Origin: an uncultured Muribaculaceae bacterium
GTDB lineage: Bacteria; Bacteroidota; Bacteroidia; Bacteroidales; Muribaculaceae
Direction: 5' to 3'
Assembly (NCBI GenBank): GCA_910587075.1
Contig: CAJUKE010000007.1
Span: forward strand, 16,622 to 80,621
Length of the DNA: 64,000 bases
Positions within the stretch are counted from its first letter, which is position 1; every line of letters starts with the position of its first letter. A program made the position numbers and the translations under genes. The notes beneath the pieces were generated by a model, which was not told where the DNA came from, made no database searches, and saw nothing but the letters and a program-made list of their open reading frames with translations. Below are positions 16,964 through 26,420 of this stretch, one piece after another.

Positions 16964-19900
16964 ATGATGAATTACGACCTTATAAGCGAGAATCCGGAAT
17001 CGACGGTAGCTGCCGAGTTCGAGCCGGGTTATTACAGCGCCGCGCAATATCAAAGCGAAGCGGAGATGGAGAGCGACTTCATCAAGCGTCTCACCCGCCA
17101 GGCTTATGAATATTTGACAATCACCTCCGAAAAGGAGCTGGTAGCCAACCTCCGCAACCAGATTGAACGGCTCAACAATATTATTTTTGAGGACAAAGAA
17201 TGGACGGACTTCTTCAACGAATTTATCGGCAATCCCAATATGGGAATAGTTGAGAAGACCAAGACCATACAGGAGGATAATGTCAAGGCTTGGACACGTC
17301 CTGACGGCTCACTTGTCAATATCTCGCTTATCGACAAAATAAACATCCACAATAATTCGCTGCAAGTTATCAACCAGTATGTGCCGGAGGGTGGAGCGTT
17401 TGACAACCGTTATGATGTGACCATACTCGTCAACGGTCTGCCACTCGTGCATGTTGAGCTAAAGCGACGCGGTGTGAGCATAAAGGATGCTTTCAACCAA
17501 ATTGACCGCTATCAGCGCGATTCGTTTTGGGCGGGAAGCGGGCTATATGAGTTTGTGCAGATATTCGTAATTTCCAACGGCACCCTGACTAAGTATTACA
17601 GCAATACCACGCGCGATGCCGTCAGCAAAGCAAATCAGAAAAACGGTAAAGGAAAAGGGAAGAAGCAAACCTCAAACTCGTTTGAATTCACGTCCTATTG
17701 GGCTACCAAGAGCAATGAGCCGGTTTATGACCTGACGGACTTCACCCAGACGTTCTTCTCAAAGCATACCCTGCTAAACATTCTCACCAAATATTGCGTA
17801 TTCACGTCGGAGAATCTTTTGCTGGTAATGCGTCCATACCAAATCGCTGCCACGGAAGAGATTCTGCTACGTATCAAAACGTCCGCCAACGCCAAGACGT
17901 ACGGCAAGCGTGAGGGTGGCGGCTACATCTGGCATACAACCGGCTCGGGCAAGACCCTGACATCATTCAAGACCGCGCGGCTTGCATCAAGGCTCGATGA
18001 GATTGACAAGGTGCTGTTTGTAGTTGACCGCAAAGATCTCGACTATCAGACGATGAAAGAGTATGACCGCTTCGAGAAAGGCGCGGCCAACTCCAACGGA
18101 TCTACCGCGGTGCTTAAAAAGCAGCTCGATGACCCGAATGCCAGAATCATCATCACCACGATTCAGAAACTGTCCAATTTCATAGCCCGCAATCCGCAGC
18201 ATAAGGTTTACGGTCAGCACACCGTATTGATTTTCGATGAATGCCATCGCTCGCAGTTTGGCGATATGCACAAGGCCATAACCAAGAAGTTCAAGAAATA
18301 TCATATGTTCGGTTTTACTGGCACACCGATATATCCCGACAATGCCGGAGCAATACGCAATGTCGAGTTTACAACCACGGAAGGCGCGTTTGGCGACCAA
18401 CTCCACAGCTATACGATAGTTGATGCCATCCGCGACCAGAACGTGCTGCCGTTCAAGGTTGACTATATCCGCACTATGCGCGAGGAAGATGAAATACTCG
18501 ATGAGCAGGTAAGCAACATCGACCGAGAGCGGGCATTGATGGCTCCCGAGCGCGTCACACTGGTGTCGAAATACATCATGGAGCACTTTGCCCAGAAAAC
18601 ACGCCGTGACGCCCGCAGCTACACTTTCTCCAAACTGACCAATGTCGGAGAAGTGGCGACAGCCAAAGACCGCAACAAGGTCAAAGAGGTTAAAGCCAAA
18701 ACACGACTCACAGGCTTCAATTCTATATTCGCGGTAGCCTCCATTCCGTTTGTCAAGCTCTATTACACGGAGTTGCAAAAGCAAAACGAACTTCTGCCTC
18801 CCGACAAGCGGCTTAAAATCGCGACAATATTCAGCTACTCGCCTAATGTTGACACAGAAGACGAATCGCCTGAAGATACCGAAGGACTCGACCAGTCGAG
18901 CCGCGACTTCCTTGAAAAGTGCATTGAGGACTATAACGCCATGTTCGGCACAAGCTACGACACTTCGGCCGATAAATTCCAGAACTACTACAAAGACCTG
19001 TCGCTTCGCATGAAAAACCGCGAAGTCGATTTGCTCATTGTGGTGAATATGTTCCTTACCGGCTTCGATGCCACAACGCTCAATACTCTGTGGGTCGACA
19101 AGAACCTTCGTTATCACGGATTGCTGCAAGCCTACTCGCGTACCAACCGTATTCTCAACTCCATCAAAGACCACGGAAATATAGTCTGCTTCCGCAATCT
19201 TGAAAAGGCCACAAACGATTGCCTCAAGCTGTTCGGCAACAAAGATGCCGCGGGACTTATATTGCTTAAGACTTTTGATGACTATTTCTTCGGCTATGAT
19301 GATGAAATGGGGAGGCACCGCCCAGGTTGGAAAGAGCTCATAGAGGAACTTCTCGCTAAATACCCTCTTGGCACTCCGATACTCGGAGAAACCGCTGAGA
19401 AAGAGTTTATCAAGCTATTCGGCACCATACTTCGGGCGTACAACATTCTTGTGACCTTCGATGAATTTGCCGGCAATCACATCATTTCAGACGATGATTT
19501 TGTCGATTACCGAGGCTTCTACAACGAGCTTCACGACAAATATCGTCCGAAAAAAGGTGTGCTGACAAACATCAATGATGACCTCGTTTTCGAGATGGAA
19601 CTGATGAAGTCGATTGAAATCAATATCGACTACATCCTGTTCCTTGTGGATCAGCTTGACGGAGATGAGAACCACGACCGAGAAATAATAATAAAGGCGA
19701 TGAAATCGGTAGAGGCTTCTCCTGATCTCCGCGACAAGAAAGAGCTGATTGAAGACTTCATCGAGAGGCATACGCCCGAAAATGACGTTCATGACCAATG
19801 GCATGAGTTTGTGCGTCTAAGCCAACAACAGCAGATTGAGGAGATTATCGCCGCGGAAAATCTCAAACGCGATAAGACTCTTGATTTTGTCAGTCAATCA

Positions 19901-20083
19901 TTCCGCGAGGGTGGAGTGAAAGAGAGTGGCACTGCCATTGCCGAGATACTTCCGCCAATGGGCTTATTCGGAGGTGCCGGCGCCAAGAGAGCCGAAAAGA
20001 AGAAATCAGTCATCGCGAAGCTCAAAGACTTCTTTGACCGCTTCTTCGACATCTCCGGCGGCGAGTTCCACCGCCCGGATTGA
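16964..20083 (+). CDS. hsdR: Type I restriction endonuclease subunit HsdR
   Basis: 1039 residues. The N-terminal nuclease domain has a PD-(D/E)xK-like VELKRRG with Glu165 and Lys167. The SF2 translocase follows: RPYQIAATEEIL, Walker A GSGKT at 327-331, DECH at 425-428, FTGTPI, and later helicase motifs (LLIVVNMFLTGFDATTLNTLWVD; YSRTNRI). The C-terminal helical domain contacts HsdM. The subunit cleaves unmethylated DNA after ATP-driven translocation. It is separated from the four-helix gene by the palindromic array rather than by an overlap, so hsdR translation could be controlled separately from hsdM and hsdS. It ends 8 bases before a convergent gene. Confidence 0.97.
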   Translation: MMNYDLISENPESTVAAEFEPGYYSAAQYQSEAEMESDFIKRLTRQAYEYLTITSEKELVANLRNQIERLNNIIFEDKEWTDFFNEFIGNPNMGIVEKTKTIQEDNVKAWTRPDGSLVNISLIDKINIHNNSLQVINQYVPEGGAFDNRYDVTILVNGLPLVHVELKRRGVSIKDAFNQIDRYQRDSFWAGSGLYEFVQIFVISNGTLTKYYSNTTRDAVSKANQKNGKGKGKKQTSNSFEFTSYWATKSNEPVYDLTDFTQTFFSKHTLLNILTKYCVFTSENLLLVMRPYQIAATEEILLRIKTSANAKTYGKREGGGYIWHTTGSGKTLTSFKTARLASRLDEIDKVLFVVDRKDLDYQTMKEYDRFEKGAANSNGSTAVLKKQLDDPNARIIITTIQKLSNFIARNPQHKVYGQHTVLIFDECHRSQFGDMHKAITKKFKKYHMFGFTGTPIYPDNAGAIRNVEFTTTEGAFGDQLHSYTIVDAIRDQNVLPFKVDYIRTMREEDEILDEQVSNIDRERALMAPERVTLVSKYIMEHFAQKTRRDARSYTFSKLTNVGEVATAKDRNKVKEVKAKTRLTGFNSIFAVASIPFVKLYYTELQKQNELLPPDKRLKIATIFSYSPNVDTEDESPEDTEGLDQSSRDFLEKCIEDYNAMFGTSYDTSADKFQNYYKDLSLRMKNREVDLLIVVNMFLTGFDATTLNTLWVDKNLRYHGLLQAYSRTNRILNSIKDHGNIVCFRNLEKATNDCLKLFGNKDAAGLILLKTFDDYFFGYDDEMGRHRPGWKELIEELLAKYPLGTPILGETAEKEFIKLFGTILRAYNILVTFDEFAGNHIISDDDFVDYRGFYNELHDKYRPKKGVLTNINDDLVFEMELMKSIEINIDYILFLVDQLDGDENHDREIIIKAMKSVEASPDLRDKKELIEDFIERHTPENDVHDQWHEFVRLSQQQQIEEIIAAENLKRDKTLDFVSQSFREGGVKESGTAIAEILPPMGLFGGAGAKRAEKKKSVIAKLKDFFDRFFDISGGEFHRPD

Positions 20084-20091
20084 GGCTGTTG

Positions 20092-20568
20092 TCAGGCGGG
20101 GAGGTGGGAGCGGATGAGGCGGAGGGCGGTGTCGGGGTCTTTGCAGCCGATGACGTATTGGTCGCCGTTGTCGAGGCGGAGCATTAGGCAGTCGGATGCT
20201 TTGCCGTAGTAGGCAGTGTAGCGGCCAACGTCACCTTCGCGGAATATGCCGAAGTAGCCCATGAAGCCGCCGGAGCCGATGATGCGTATGCTGCCCATGG
20301 TGGGCTGGAAACGCTCGGCGCTGACGATGCTCCGCATGGGTATGGTGTGGATTTTGAAGGGGGAGTTCACGCAGACCTCTTTATCAGTGATGGTTACCGA
20401 CATCGGGGCGTAGAACATCGAGGGGATGAGCACGGCGAGGATTATTACCGCGAGGAGTATGAATTTGTCTGTTTCGTGGCGCGTGGCGATGAGCGCCACT
20501 ATCAGCAGCCCGAGTGTCAGAATCGTGAGAATGGAGGAGAAACGGCTGAGTTCTACTTTGAATTTCAT
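20092..20568 (-). CDS. Small membrane protein with bacterial PH-like domain
   Basis: 158 residues. Two adjacent hydrophobic segments (about residues 10-27 and 34-52) form a membrane hairpin. The cytosolic C-terminal part is a beta-rich PH-like domain (VTITDKEVCVNSPFKIHTIPMRSI ... LMLRLDNGDQYVIGCKDP) like the bPH families. The role is unknown. It lies 42 bases downstream of the flippase gene and is likely its last co-transcribed partner. It is convergent with hsdR. Confidence 0.65.
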   Translation of the reverse strand: MKFKVELSRFSSILTILTLGLLIVALIATRHETDKFILLAVIILAVLIPSMFYAPMSVTITDKEVCVNSPFKIHTIPMRSIVSAERFQPTMGSIRIIGSGGFMGYFGIFREGDVGRYTAYYGKASDCLMLRLDNGDQYVIGCKDPDTALRLIRSHLPA

Positions 20569-20610
20569 AGTGGTAATTGGTTGGTGGGTTATTGTGAGAT
20601 TGTGATTGAA

Positions 20611-22134
20611 TCAGGACTTGCGGCGGCGGAGCTGCCCGAGAACCTCGCGCTGTATGGCGGAGCCGAGGAGGCTGTTGGCGGCGAGGTAGAGGGTGAGGGC
20701 CGTCGCTCCCTGGGCAAAGAGGAGCGCCCATGGGTCGGAAATCCAGGCGCGCTCTACCCAGGCTACCGCCATTATGGCGATTGTGAGCGCGAGGTAGGGG
20801 AGGGAATCGGCCACGAAGGGTAGGAAGCGTCGCCCGGTGATGGGCGCGGTTTTCACCGCCATCACCGCCCAGCTAAGTGCCGAGGCGGCGAGCTGGCCGT
20901 AGAGCATCAGGCGGATGCCCCACACGGGGTCGCCCGGACGGGTGTCGGCTATGAAGGGTAGGGCGGCTGCGAGGAGCGCGAAGGCGGTGCCATCGCGGAG
21001 CGCCTCCATGGCCATGACGAGGCGGGTGCGCGCCACGGCCACGGCGTAGTTGTTGTAGAGCGAGCTCAGCACGGTGAACACGCCCCGGGCGAGCAGTAGC
21101 TGGAAAAGGATTATCGAGGCATCCCATTTCTCGCCGAAGAGGCAGTGGAATATCGGCTCGGCCAGGAGAATGAGGAACCCTATGGCGGGGAAGAGGATGT
21201 AGGCTGTGAAGCGGTTCATCTTGGTGCTTACCCGGCTGAAGCGCCCCGGGTCGTCCTGTACCTCGGCGAGGGCGGGGAGAAACGATGAGGTGAGCACCTG
21301 CGAAATCGAGGTTACCCCCATTTTGCTCCATTTGTCGGCCTGGGAGTAGTAGCCGAGGGGCGCGAGGCCGGCGCGGTTGCCTATGAAGAAGGAGTAGATG
21401 TTTTGGAAGAGGGTGTTGAGAAACGAGGTGCCCATCATACCCCAGCCCACGGCGAAGAAGGAGCGGAGCGAGGCAGGCGAGAATTTCAGCAGGGGGCGCC
21501 AGCCGGAGGTGAGCCAGAGGGTGAGCGATTTGACTCCGTTGAGGGTGATGGTCTGCCAAACGATGGCCCACGCGCCGTAACCTGTGACGGCGAGCGAGAT
21601 TCCCACGATGGCCCCGGCGAAGAGTCCGACGGAGTTGGAGACGGCCACCATCTTGACATCCATTCGCTTCATCAAGCGGTTGGTCTGCACGATGGCCGAC
21701 GCGCTGAGGATGAACGACAGGAACATTACGCGGCTCATGGGTATCAGGCGCCGGTCGCCCTGGAAGCAGTCGGCGATGAGGGGCGCGGCGAAGAAGAGGA
21801 CCGCGTAGGCCGCGCAGGCCACCCACATATTGAACCAGAGCACGGTGCTGTAGTCGAGCCGCGTGGGGTTCTTGCGCTGGATCAGGGCGTAGGAGAAGCC
21901 GCTGTCGACAAACAGCGAGGCGAAGGCCTGGAACACGAGCATGGCCCCGACGAGGCCGAAGTCGTCCTGGCTCAGAAGCCGGGCGAGCACCACTCCGGTG
22001 ACGGAGTAGAGGAGCTGCGACGACACGCGGTCGATGATGTTCCACTTCACCGAGCGGGCCGTCAGCGCTTTGAGCCGCGCGCTTTTGTCGGGTTCGGCGG
22101 GCTCGGGGGCGTTATTCCTCGGCGTCGGGTTCAC
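20611..22134 (-). CDS. Polysaccharide/lipopolysaccharide flippase (Wzx/MVF family)
   Basis: 507 residues with about 12-14 hydrophobic segments. The N-terminus has the pattern of polysaccharide biosynthesis proteins (SVKWNIIDRVSSQLLYSVTG, LLSQDDFGLVGAMLVFQAF), and a conserved GYYSQADKWSK sits mid-protein. It is expected to flip undecaprenyl-linked oligosaccharide across the inner membrane for surface glycan assembly. The start overlaps the upstream DUF2807-like gene by 23 bp. The CMP-sugar genes 5-7 kb away on the same strand may supply substrate, which is inference. Confidence 0.9.
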   Translation of the reverse strand: MNPTPRNNAPEPAEPDKSARLKALTARSVKWNIIDRVSSQLLYSVTGVVLARLLSQDDFGLVGAMLVFQAFASLFVDSGFSYALIQRKNPTRLDYSTVLWFNMWVACAAYAVLFFAAPLIADCFQGDRRLIPMSRVMFLSFILSASAIVQTNRLMKRMDVKMVAVSNSVGLFAGAIVGISLAVTGYGAWAIVWQTITLNGVKSLTLWLTSGWRPLLKFSPASLRSFFAVGWGMMGTSFLNTLFQNIYSFFIGNRAGLAPLGYYSQADKWSKMGVTSISQVLTSSFLPALAEVQDDPGRFSRVSTKMNRFTAYILFPAIGFLILLAEPIFHCLFGEKWDASIILFQLLLARGVFTVLSSLYNNYAVAVARTRLVMAMEALRDGTAFALLAAALPFIADTRPGDPVWGIRLMLYGQLAASALSWAVMAVKTAPITGRRFLPFVADSLPYLALTIAIMAVAWVERAWISDPWALLFAQGATALTLYLAANSLLGSAIQREVLGQLRRRKS

Positions 22135-22882
22135 TTTCCTCTTCGAGCGGTTTGCGGCTTATGGCGTCGAGGGAGTAGAGTTTCACCCCCATGGCGTAGT
22201 TCTTGAGTTTCTCGGGCTCACCCTTGTAGTAGAGCTTGCCGGGGAACATTCCCTTTATTATCAGCGACTTCACGGCCCATACGCCGGTGGTGCCCGAGCC
22301 GAAGAAGCGGCAGGTGGCCTCGTTGGACCGCAGGCGGTCGGCCTGGATGGCACCCACGCCGGTGTTGACGAGCGACGCTTCGTCGCACTGCCCGGAGGCC
22401 ACGAGCGTGCCGTTGCCGGTTTTGATCGAGCCTTCGAATTTCACGCAGTCGATGTCGTTGACAATAAGTCGGCCGTTCCCGATTACCGCGGCCTTGAAGT
22501 TGATGGTGGGCTTCACGGTGATGACCTTCACCGTGGAGTCGCCGCTGTTGGTTACCGAGGTGAGGAAGCGGGAGTAGACGGTTATGTCGGGGAGTCCCCA
22601 CACGAGGTCGTTCTCGGAGTGGAACTGCTTCTCGATCGAGAGTTTCCCCTTTTTGTTGTTTTCGAAGAGAATCTGGTCGGCGATGGCGGCGGTGGTCTCG
22701 AACACGATAGTACCCGCCGAGTCGGGGTCGCACTTGTAGTTGACGTTCAGTCCGTCGACCACCGACAGCTCGGTGAAGTCGCCTACCGACAGCTCGTAGC
22801 GCGAGAGCACCAGCTCGTCGGCCACGGCGGCCAGCGAGGCTGCCAGGGCGCAGAGGGAAAGTATTATTTTGCTGAGTCTCAT
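22112..22882 (-). CDS. Exported protein with DUF2807-like (head GIN) beta-helix domain
   Basis: 256 residues with a Sec signal peptide (MRLSKIILSLCALAASLAAVA). The body is a repetitive beta structure with the FTELSVVDGLNVNY start seen in DUF2807 proteins, then strings of short strands (NSGDSTVKVI, GNGRLIVNDIDCVKFEG, TGNGTLVASG). Such proteins are periplasmic or cell-surface proteins of unknown role in Bacteroidetes. It begins 7 bases after dusB and overlaps the flippase gene, so all three are probably co-transcribed. The acidic C-terminus (EEESEPDAEE) lies in the overlap. Confidence 0.7.
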   Translation of the reverse strand: MRLSKIILSLCALAASLAAVADELVLSRYELSVGDFTELSVVDGLNVNYKCDPDSAGTIVFETTAAIADQILFENNKKGKLSIEKQFHSENDLVWGLPDITVYSRFLTSVTNSGDSTVKVITVKPTINFKAAVIGNGRLIVNDIDCVKFEGSIKTGNGTLVASGQCDEASLVNTGVGAIQADRLRSNEATCRFFGSGTTGVWAVKSLIIKGMFPGKLYYKGEPEKLKNYAMGVKLYSLDAISRKPLEEESEPDAEE

Positions 22883-22889
22883 ATGGTTC

Positions 22890-23894
22890 TTAGTTTTGTT
22901 GTTCGAGATATGCCGGGAGTATGCGGTGCTCCACGTCGTCGAGAATCTCCCATAGCCGCTCCAGATTGTCGGCCTGGAGCATCGCGATACGGGTGTCGCG
23001 GAAGTTGGGAATCCCCTTGAAGAGTGAGCATACGGCCAGGTGGCGGCGTATGTGGAGTATCCCGCGGTACTCGTCGATGCGGTCGACGCTCTCGGCGATT
23101 TGCCGCCGGAGAATGGCGAACTTGTCGGCCAGCGACAGCGGGCGCTCCACCTTTCCGTGGAGGAGAGTCTGCTTCATATCGCTGAAAATCCATGGGTTGC
23201 CTATGGCGGCGCGCCCCACCATAACGCCGTCGACACCGTAGCGGTCAAACGCCTCCACGAGCCGCTCGGGGGTGGTGATGTCGCCGTTGCCGATCACGGG
23301 AATCGTCAGGCGCGGATTCTCCTTTACCCGGGCTATGGTTTCCCAGTCGGCCTCGCCGGTGTAGAGTTGCGAGCGGGTGCGGCCGTGTACGGTAATGGCC
23401 TGTATGCCGCAGTCCTGGAGCTGCTCGGCCAGTTCGACGATGATTTTGGAGTTATGGTCCCACCCCAGGCGGGTTTTCACCGTGACCGGGATGTTAACGG
23501 CCTTCACCACCGCTTTGGTGATTTCCAGCATCTTGGGTATGTCGCGCAGAAGCCCGGCCCCGGCACCTTTCCCGGCCACCTTCTTCACCGGGCAGCCGAA
23601 GTTGAGGTCGAGTATGTCGGGGCGCGCCTGTTCGACCATCTTGGCGGCTTCGACCATCGGCTCCACCTCGCGGCCATAAATCTGGATTGCCGCGGGGCGC
23701 TCCGCGGGGGCTATGGCGAGCTTGCGGGTAGTGGCGGCTATATTACGGATAAGGGCGTCGGCCGAAACGAATTCGGTGTACACCATATCGGCGCCCAATT
23801 CTTTGCAAATCAGGCGGAACGACTGGTCGGTGACGTCCTCCATCGGCGCCAGCATCACCGGCCTCTCGCCCAGGTTGATGTCAGCAATCTTCAT
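22890..23894 (-). CDS. dusB: tRNA-dihydrouridine synthase
   Basis: 334 residues in a TIM-barrel flavin enzyme. Motifs include MLAPMEDVTDQSFR (FMN-binding start), LNFGCPVKKVAGKGAGA with the catalytic Cys, VKTRLGWD, ITVHGRTRSQLYTG and IPVIGNGDI. It reduces uridines in the tRNA D-loop using FMN and NADPH. The length and motif order fit DusB. Upstream a TAACTTAG-like -7 element lies near 23920, and this gene probably opens the dusB-DUF2807-flippase-PH unit. Confidence 0.95.
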   Translation of the reverse strand: MKIADINLGERPVMLAPMEDVTDQSFRLICKELGADMVYTEFVSADALIRNIAATTRKLAIAPAERPAAIQIYGREVEPMVEAAKMVEQARPDILDLNFGCPVKKVAGKGAGAGLLRDIPKMLEITKAVVKAVNIPVTVKTRLGWDHNSKIIVELAEQLQDCGIQAITVHGRTRSQLYTGEADWETIARVKENPRLTIPVIGNGDITTPERLVEAFDRYGVDGVMVGRAAIGNPWIFSDMKQTLLHGKVERPLSLADKFAILRRQIAESVDRIDEYRGILHIRRHLAVCSLFKGIPNFRDTRIAMLQADNLERLWEILDDVEHRILPAYLEQQN

Positions 23895-24058
23895 TGTTTC
23901 CTGTCAGTAAAAGTTCTCGCTAAGTTACAACATTTTTCGCAACCGCGGAAACGCCGCGCCCCTTTTGCCCTAAAACACCAGCAAAACCGAGTTTTGGAGC
24001 CATATCTCCGGCTTCCTGAGCAAGGCCTTCGGCAATGTATTTTGGTGTAGAGATATGG

Positions 24059-24109
24059 CAAGGTCGGGGACCTCGCGCGACATATGCTGGTGCGAGGTCT
24101 CCGACCTTG
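24059..24109. repeat. 51-nt imperfect palindrome between obgE and dusB
   Basis: 20-bp arms (24059-24078 with 24090-24109) pair throughout with two G-T wobbles around an 11-nt loop. No T-run follows on either strand, so it is better read as a REP-like or MITE-like palindrome than as an intrinsic terminator. The rest of the 246-bp gap shows no gene. Confidence 0.6.
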
Positions 24110-24140
24110 GATGATATGATGCTCGGTGGGTTGGGGGAGG

Positions 24141-25322
24141 TTATTCCTCGCCGTCCCAGTCGTAGTCGAGGTCGGGGTCGAAGCCGTCGTCCTCCAGGTC
24201 CTCGGGGAGTAGCTCGTCGTCCTCCTCGGGGAGGGGCGACTGCTCGAAGATGAATTCGTCCTCCTCTCGCACGCGGTGGTGCCCGTCGAGGGGGCGGTGG
24301 GTTATGGGAATCTCCTCGATGCGGTTGGCGTCGTCGTTGATGGCCTTCCAGAGGGCGTCCTTAAGCTCGGTGAGCCCCTGGCCGGTGACTGCCGAGATGA
24401 ACACATGGGGTACGTCGGCGGGGAGTGTCGGCTCGATTTCGGCGATCAGCTCGTCGTCGAGCATATCGCTCTTCGATATGGCGAGCACGCGCTCCTTATC
24501 CATAAGCTGGGGGTTGAAGCGGCGAAGTTCTTCGAGGAGCACCTTGTACTCCTTCGAAATGTCGTCGGCGTCGGCGGGCACCATGAACAGGAGCACGGCG
24601 TTGCGCTCGATGTGGCGCAGGAATCGGAGCCCCAGACCTTTGCCCTCGCTGGCACCCTCGATGATGCCGGGGATGTCGGCCATCACGAAGGAGCGGTTAC
24701 CGCGGTATTCGACGATGCCGAGCTGCGGCTCCATTGTGGTGAAGGGGTAGTCGGCAATCTTGGGGCGCGCGGCGGAGAGCGACGACAGCAGGGTCGACTT
24801 TCCGGCGTTGGGGAACCCGACGAGGCCCACGTCGGCCAGCAGTTTGAGTTCGAGCACCACGCTCTTCTCGATCGCGGGCTGCCCGGGCTGTGCGTAGCGC
24901 GGCGCACGGTTCGTTGGCGACTTGAAGTGCCAGTTGCCCAGGCCCCCCTTGCCGCCGCGGAGGAGCTTCACCTCCTGGCCGTCCTCGGTGATTTCGCAGA
25001 GGTATTCGCCGGTTTCGGCGTCGAACACCACGGTGCCGCAGGGCACCTCGATGAGCTGGTCTTCGCCGTCCTTGCCGAAGCTGCGTCCTCCCGACCCGGC
25101 CTGGCCGTTGCCGGCGAAGACGTGGCGGCGGTATTTGAGCGGCAGTAGTGTCCACATATTTTTGTTGCCTCGGAGAATGACGTGGCCGCCGCGGCCCCCG
25201 TCGCCCCCGTCGGGGCCACCCTTGGGTATATATTTGGCTCGGTAGAAGTGGCTCGAACCAGCGCCCCCCTTGCCTGAGCGGCAGAGGATTTTGACGTAGT
25301 CTATAAAGTTTGAATCAGCCAT
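24141..25322 (-). CDS. obgE: Obg-family GTPase
   Basis: 393 residues. The glycine-rich Obg fold is at the N-terminus (FIDYVKILCRSGKGGAGS, GGPDGGDGGRGGHVIL). A G domain follows with Walker A GFPNAGKST, the G2/G3 region (FTTMEPQLG, DIPG) and G4-like SKSD. The acidic C-terminal tail (DDELLPEDLEDDGFDPDLD) is usual in Bacteroidales homologues. It acts in 50S ribosome maturation and the stringent response. It sits 49 bases after the sugar nucleotidyltransferase gene, so it may be read from the same transcript. Confidence 0.97.
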   Translation of the reverse strand: MADSNFIDYVKILCRSGKGGAGSSHFYRAKYIPKGGPDGGDGGRGGHVILRGNKNMWTLLPLKYRRHVFAGNGQAGSGGRSFGKDGEDQLIEVPCGTVVFDAETGEYLCEITEDGQEVKLLRGGKGGLGNWHFKSPTNRAPRYAQPGQPAIEKSVVLELKLLADVGLVGFPNAGKSTLLSSLSAARPKIADYPFTTMEPQLGIVEYRGNRSFVMADIPGIIEGASEGKGLGLRFLRHIERNAVLLFMVPADADDISKEYKVLLEELRRFNPQLMDKERVLAISKSDMLDDELIAEIEPTLPADVPHVFISAVTGQGLTELKDALWKAINDDANRIEEIPITHRPLDGHHRVREEDEFIFEQSPLPEEDDELLPEDLEDDGFDPDLDYDWDGEE

Positions 25323-25371
25323 AAATAAGCTCTAAGTGTCGAATTGTCGTTTTTTCTAATTTGCCGGGCGT

Positions 25372-26418
25372 CTATCCGAGCCATTCGCGGTGGTGGCGCA
25401 TAAGCTCCTCGGCGTGGCGGAAGTCGGCGGGCGACCCTATGTCGATCCAGGTGCCGTTGAGGGGGAAGTGTACAACCTTCAGCCCCTCCGCGATGGCGCG
25501 TTCGATCAGGTCGGTGGCGTCGGTGCGGGAGTCGGTCGGCAGGGAGTCGAGCAGCCGGTTGGAGAAAATGTATATCCCGGCGTTGGCGAAGTGAGAGTAG
25601 GTGGGCTTCTCGCTGAGTGCTGTCACCGCAGCCCCGTCGGTCGATAGGATCGCGTAGGGCACCGATACGGTGTAGGGTATCGCGGCGATGGTAACATCGG
25701 CCTTCTCACGCGCGTGGCGGAGATACATTTCTTCAAGAGAAACGTTTGTAAGCAGGTCGGAGTTCATAACCAGGGTATCGGAAAACGCGCTTTCGCGCTT
25801 GACGAGCCCGGCTGAGCCGATGGTGCCCAGCGGCAGCTCCTCGCGCACGCACTTTACCTTGATGCCGCACACAGGCTCGGCGAAATGCTCCTCGATCTGC
25901 TCGGCGAGGTAGCGGGTAGTCACCGATACGTCGGTTATCCCGGCCCGGGCGAGGTTGCGGATGTTGTAGTCAATGATCGGGCACCCGTCGATTTCGAGCA
26001 GCGGCTTCGGGGTTTTCAGCGTCAGCGGGCGCAGGCGCTCCCCTTTGCCTCCGGCCATCAGAATGGCCGACAGTGGGAGCACGGTGTCCTGCTTCGTGAG
26101 GTCGAGCAGACGCTCGACGCGCCCGTCGGGCCCGGTCACCGGGAGGAGGCGCAGCCCCTTTGAGCGCGCCCGACGTATGGCCTCCACGTCGTCGGGGCGG
26201 TTGAGCGAGGTGAACGCCCGGTTCATAGCCTCGCTCACCGGGGAGTCGGGGCGGGCGCCGCGGATGAACGCCCGGCGGATGTCGCCGTCGGTTACGGTGC
26301 CGAGCGGCCGTCCGTCGCTGTCGGTCGCGATGAGTGTCATAACCTCGCCCGAGAGGTCGTTGAGGCGGCGTAGCGCGTCGAGCACCGGGGCGGATTCAAG
26401 TATGAAGTGTCGTTGCAT
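25372..26418 (-). CDS. Sugar-phosphate nucleotidyltransferase with N-terminal CBS pair (PtmE-like)
   Basis: 348 residues from ATG 26418, two bases after the upstream stop; a longer in-frame reading overlaps that gene and looks non-coding. The N-terminal CBS pair (residues ~1-115; LGTVTDGDIRRAFI) precedes a nucleotidyltransferase domain with LMAGGKGERLRPLT and KPLLEI, ending WIDIGSPADF. This CBS-plus-NTP-transferase build matches PtmE-type glucosamine-1-phosphate guanylyltransferases of legionaminic acid pathways. The adjacent CMP-sugar synthetase and hydrolysing epimerase support that. The sugar and nucleotide specificity is inferred, not shown. Confidence 0.8.
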   Translation of the reverse strand: MQRHFILESAPVLDALRRLNDLSGEVMTLIATDSDGRPLGTVTDGDIRRAFIRGARPDSPVSEAMNRAFTSLNRPDDVEAIRRARSKGLRLLPVTGPDGRVERLLDLTKQDTVLPLSAILMAGGKGERLRPLTLKTPKPLLEIDGCPIIDYNIRNLARAGITDVSVTTRYLAEQIEEHFAEPVCGIKVKCVREELPLGTIGSAGLVKRESAFSDTLVMNSDLLTNVSLEEMYLRHAREKADVTIAAIPYTVSVPYAILSTDGAAVTALSEKPTYSHFANAGIYIFSNRLLDSLPTDSRTDATDLIERAIAEGLKVVHFPLNGTWIDIGSPADFRHAEELMRHHREWLG

Positions 26419-26420
26419 CG

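Noticed and set aside
17987..19318. 443-residue minus-strand open frame
   Set aside because: Opposite the helicase part of hsdR; no domain and no start context.
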